A stretch of 64,000 bases of DNA from VRUE01 sp963780815 (GTDB lineage Bacteria; Actinomycetota; Thermoleophilia; Solirubrobacterales; 70-9). The translations under genes were made by a program, and so were the position numbers. The notes beneath the pieces were generated by a model. The model saw nothing but the letters and a program-made list of their open reading frames with translations. It did no database searches and had not been told where the DNA came from. Shown here one piece after another: positions 61,505 through 64,000 of this stretch (its first letter is position 1; each line of letters begins with the position of its first letter). The DNA is taken from the NCBI GenBank assembly GCA_963780815.1, contig CAWADG010000014.1, forward strand, positions 186,001 through 250,000, in the 5' to 3' direction.

Positions 61505-64000
61505 GCAGGGAGAAGACGATGAAGACCCTCGGATGCCTGTTGCTGTTCTGCGCGGCCCTGGTCGCCATTCCGGCCGCGGCTCAGGCCAGCGGTTCGCCGG
61601 TCCTCAACTACAAAGTCACGACCAGCTCGACACAGGCGGGCGGTCATCCCAACCTCGACGTATTCCTCTACGTCGGCAACCGCTCGACGGTGTACGTCCC
61701 GGCACCTTCATGCGACTGCAACGACCCGGCAGACCTGCACTTCCATATGCCGACGGGGATCATCGGCGATCCCCACGCCACGCCCCGCTGCAGCTCGCAG
61801 GACTTCGGGAACTTCGAATGCCCGACCGACTCGCAGATCGGCACGGCCGATCTCCACATCAATACCGAAACCCCAGAAACCGAATGCGGAGGCCAGGGGG
61901 GCGGCTGCTTCCAGTTCAAAATCCCCGTCTACAACCTCATCCCCCATCCCGGCCAGGCAGGATTGCTCGCGTTCTTCACACCCCTGCTTGCCTCGCCGGT
62001 CTACGAGGTGATCAGCCCGCGGACCGAGAGCGACTACGGCCTCGACGTCGAAGTCATAGGCATCGAGCACACGTTCCCGCTCGCCTTCGTCGACCAGGAA
62101 CTGTGGGGTGTGCCCGCAAATGAAGAACACTTCTCGGAACGGCTTCCGATCGGCTGCGAACCACTCTTCAACTTCGGACCGAAGAATTGCGAAGAAACGG
62201 TCCACTCCACGAGCCCTGAAAAACCGTTCCTCAGCAACCCGACAACCTGTGGGGTGCCGCTGGCCAGCACGATCGACGTCCGCTCCTACGACGGGTCTTT
62301 CAGTCATGGGAGCACGACCTACCAGGAAACCGACGGCTGCGACCTGCTCAGTTTCAATCCGAGCATGCTCGCGCAGCCGACCACGACCTCGACCGACTCG
62401 GCATCGGGCCTCGACGTCGACCTCCAGGTGCCGCAGACCCAGAGCCCGACAGTCCCGTCACCGTCGGAGCTCCGCGGTAATGAACTGCGCCTGCCCGCGG
62501 GCTTGACGCTGAATCCGAATGCCGCAGACGGGAAGGTGGCCTGCACCGATGCCGAAGCGAACTTCGGCAGCCGCGAAGCTGCGCACTGCCCCGAGAACTC
62601 CAAGATCGGGACCCTCACGCTCAGCAGCGCGGCGCTACCCGGTCCGCTTCCCGGTTACGTCTACATCGGGGTGCCGCGACCCGGAGAAAAGTTCCGGATC
62701 TTCCTGGTCGCCGATGGCTTCAACGTGCACATCAAGCTCGCCGGCGTGGTTCGACCTGATCCCCAGACGGGTCAGCTCACGGTTCACTTCGACGAACTGC
62801 CGCAGGCGCCGTTCTCCGACCTGAACATCCATTTGTTCGGATCGGAAAGGGGCTCGCTGGCAACCTCCACCCAGTGCGATACCTACACCGTGAGCAGCAC
62901 CTTCACTCCCTGGGATGACTTCCTTTCCACCCAGGGTTCTGCCCAATCCTTCTCGCTCGACTCAGGGCCCGGAGGCAGTTCCTGCCCGGGGTCCGTCCTC
63001 TCCTTCAACCCGAGCTTCGAAGCCGGGGTGATCAACAAGTCCGGCGGTGCGCACTCGCCGGTGATAGTCAACTCTGACGAGGCCCGACGGCGACCAGACG
63101 CTTGACACGGTCACCGTGGCGACACCGCCCGGCCTCGCGGCGACGCTCGCCGGTGTTCCCTACTGTCCCGAGTCGGCGATCGCCCAGGCGGCGTCGCTCT
63201 CCCGCACCGGAGTCGAAGAGCGCGAATCTCCGAGCTGTCCGTCGGCCTCACAGGTCGGGACCGTGATCGCCGGGATCGGCGCCGGGAGCCATCCGTACTA
63301 TGCGCCGGGCAAGGTCTATCTGGCGGGTCGCTACAAGGGCGCCCCGCTCAGTCTCGTCACGGTCGTGCCCGCCGTGTCCGGTCCGTACGACCTCGGGGAC
63401 GTGATCGACAGAATCGCGCTCCGGGTCGACCCGAGCACCGCCCAGATCACCGCCTCCTCCGATCCGATCCCGAGGATCGTCGAAGGCGTTCTCCTGAGGA
63501 CCCGGTCGGTCCTGCTGCAGCTCGATCGCCCGAACTTCACCGTCAACCCGACGAACTGCGACCCGTTCCAGATCAACGCGACGATCACCGGGGACCAGGG
63601 CGGAGTGGCGTCGTTCACGCCTCACTTCCAGGTCGCCAACTGCTCGGTTCTCAACTTCGGGCCGAAGATGGCGATAAAGCTGAGCGGAGGCACGAAGCGC
63701 GCCAAGAACCCGGCACTTCGGACCGAGGTGAGCATGGGTCAGGGGGGATCGAACATCTCCAACGTCAGCGTGGTCCTGCCGAAGTCCGAGCAGATCGACA
63801 ACGCTCACATCACTCAGCCCTGCACCAGGGTCCAGTACGCGGCCAACGCCTGCCCGGCGTCCTCGCAGATCGGCTTCGCCAAAGCTGAGACACCGCTTCT
63901 GGACAAGCCGCTGGAAGGCCCGGTCTATCTGCGATCCTCGACGCACGCCCTTCCCGACATCGTCGCCCACCTCGATGGCCAGATCCACATCGACCTTGTC
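61501..64000 (+). CDS. B5: exported AGGHPD-family protein (type I), frameshifted, 3' end outside window
   Basis: Starting at the ATG at 61501 (ATGA overlap with A7), it has a signal peptide (MKTLGCLLLFCAALVAIPAA) and the hallmark STQAGGHPNLDVFLYVGN. Modules show CSSQDFGNFECPTDSQIGT, CTDAEANFG...CPENSKIGT, CPESAIAQ...CPSASQVGT and CTRVQYAANACPASSQIG. An extra T at 63073 shifts frame between VIVN and LTRPDGDQTLDTVTV. The gene leaves the window inside the fourth module. It groups with B1 and B3. It shows that unit 3 continues to the right. Confidence 0.78.

Noticed and set aside
12014..64000. Phage tail fibre or contractile injection system
   Set aside because: Repeats and lectin-like domains recall fibres, but every product has an export signal and there are no sheath, tube, baseplate or capsid genes.
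1..64000. CRISPR array, insertion sequence, integrase or tRNA-linked attachment site
   Set aside because: No regularly spaced repeats, transposase motifs, integrase motifs or tRNA-like cloverleaf were found.

Overview
The window is GC-rich DNA with dense, overlapping operons. Gene content points to a Gram-positive actinobacterium, most probably class Thermoleophilia (Solirubrobacterales-like). That placement is inferred from the type of very large secreted NHL/Fn3-repeat proteins and the small 'SPAMVV' exported proteins; no marker gene for taxonomy is present. I saw no rRNA, tRNA, insertion sequence, prophage or CRISPR array.

Positions 1-10000 carry ordinary chromosomal genes. These are a partial YceI-like protein divergent from a MarR regulator, precorrin-2 dehydrogenase with a nucleotide-sugar epimerase, a topoisomerase I of archaeal appearance, thymidylate kinase overlapping the DNA polymerase III delta' subunit, a GT2 glycosyltransferase with a DUF2304 membrane partner, and a histidine kinase/OmpR regulator pair.

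From about 10.2 kb to the end the window is one accessory region built from three tandem, paralogous units of secreted-protein genes. I label the families A to H. A: giant exported proteins with an N-terminal NHL-type propeller, Fn3-like repeats, often a conserved 'DCRAYEL' module with a TolB/PD40-like propeller, and a lysine-rich tail. B: exported proteins of about 930 residues marked by an 'AGGHPD' motif and four repeats of one Cys-containing module. C: small exported proteins with a C-type-lectin-like pattern. D and E: exported proteins of about 260 residues resembling a single B module. F: small helical exported proteins. G and H: putative lipoproteins. Unit 1 (12.0-33.8 kb) is A1-A2-B1-A3-B2-C1-D1-E1-F1-G-H1. 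Unit 2 (34.0-51.0 kb) is A4-B3-A5-B4-C2-D2-E2-F2-H2. Unit 3 (54.8 kb to beyond the end) is A6-A7-B5 and continues. Genes within a unit overlap by 1-8 bp or lie a few bases apart, so they look co-transcribed and translationally coupled. Each unit is preceded by a TTGACA-type promoter and a 125-200 nt leader.

Regulators of the TetR superfamily sit between units. Three of them are unusual proteins with two TetR DNA-binding domains each: 10261-11613 (divergent from unit 1), and 51838-53169 and 53214-54425 (divergent from unit 3). A 10-bp-arm palindrome lies in front of unit 3. No catalytic function is recognisable in families A-H. The best reading is a large, duplicated, regulated cell-surface or extracellular protein system. 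Several of its genes (A1, A3, A6, A7, B2, B5) are interrupted by single-base frameshifts, which are either sequencing errors or decay.
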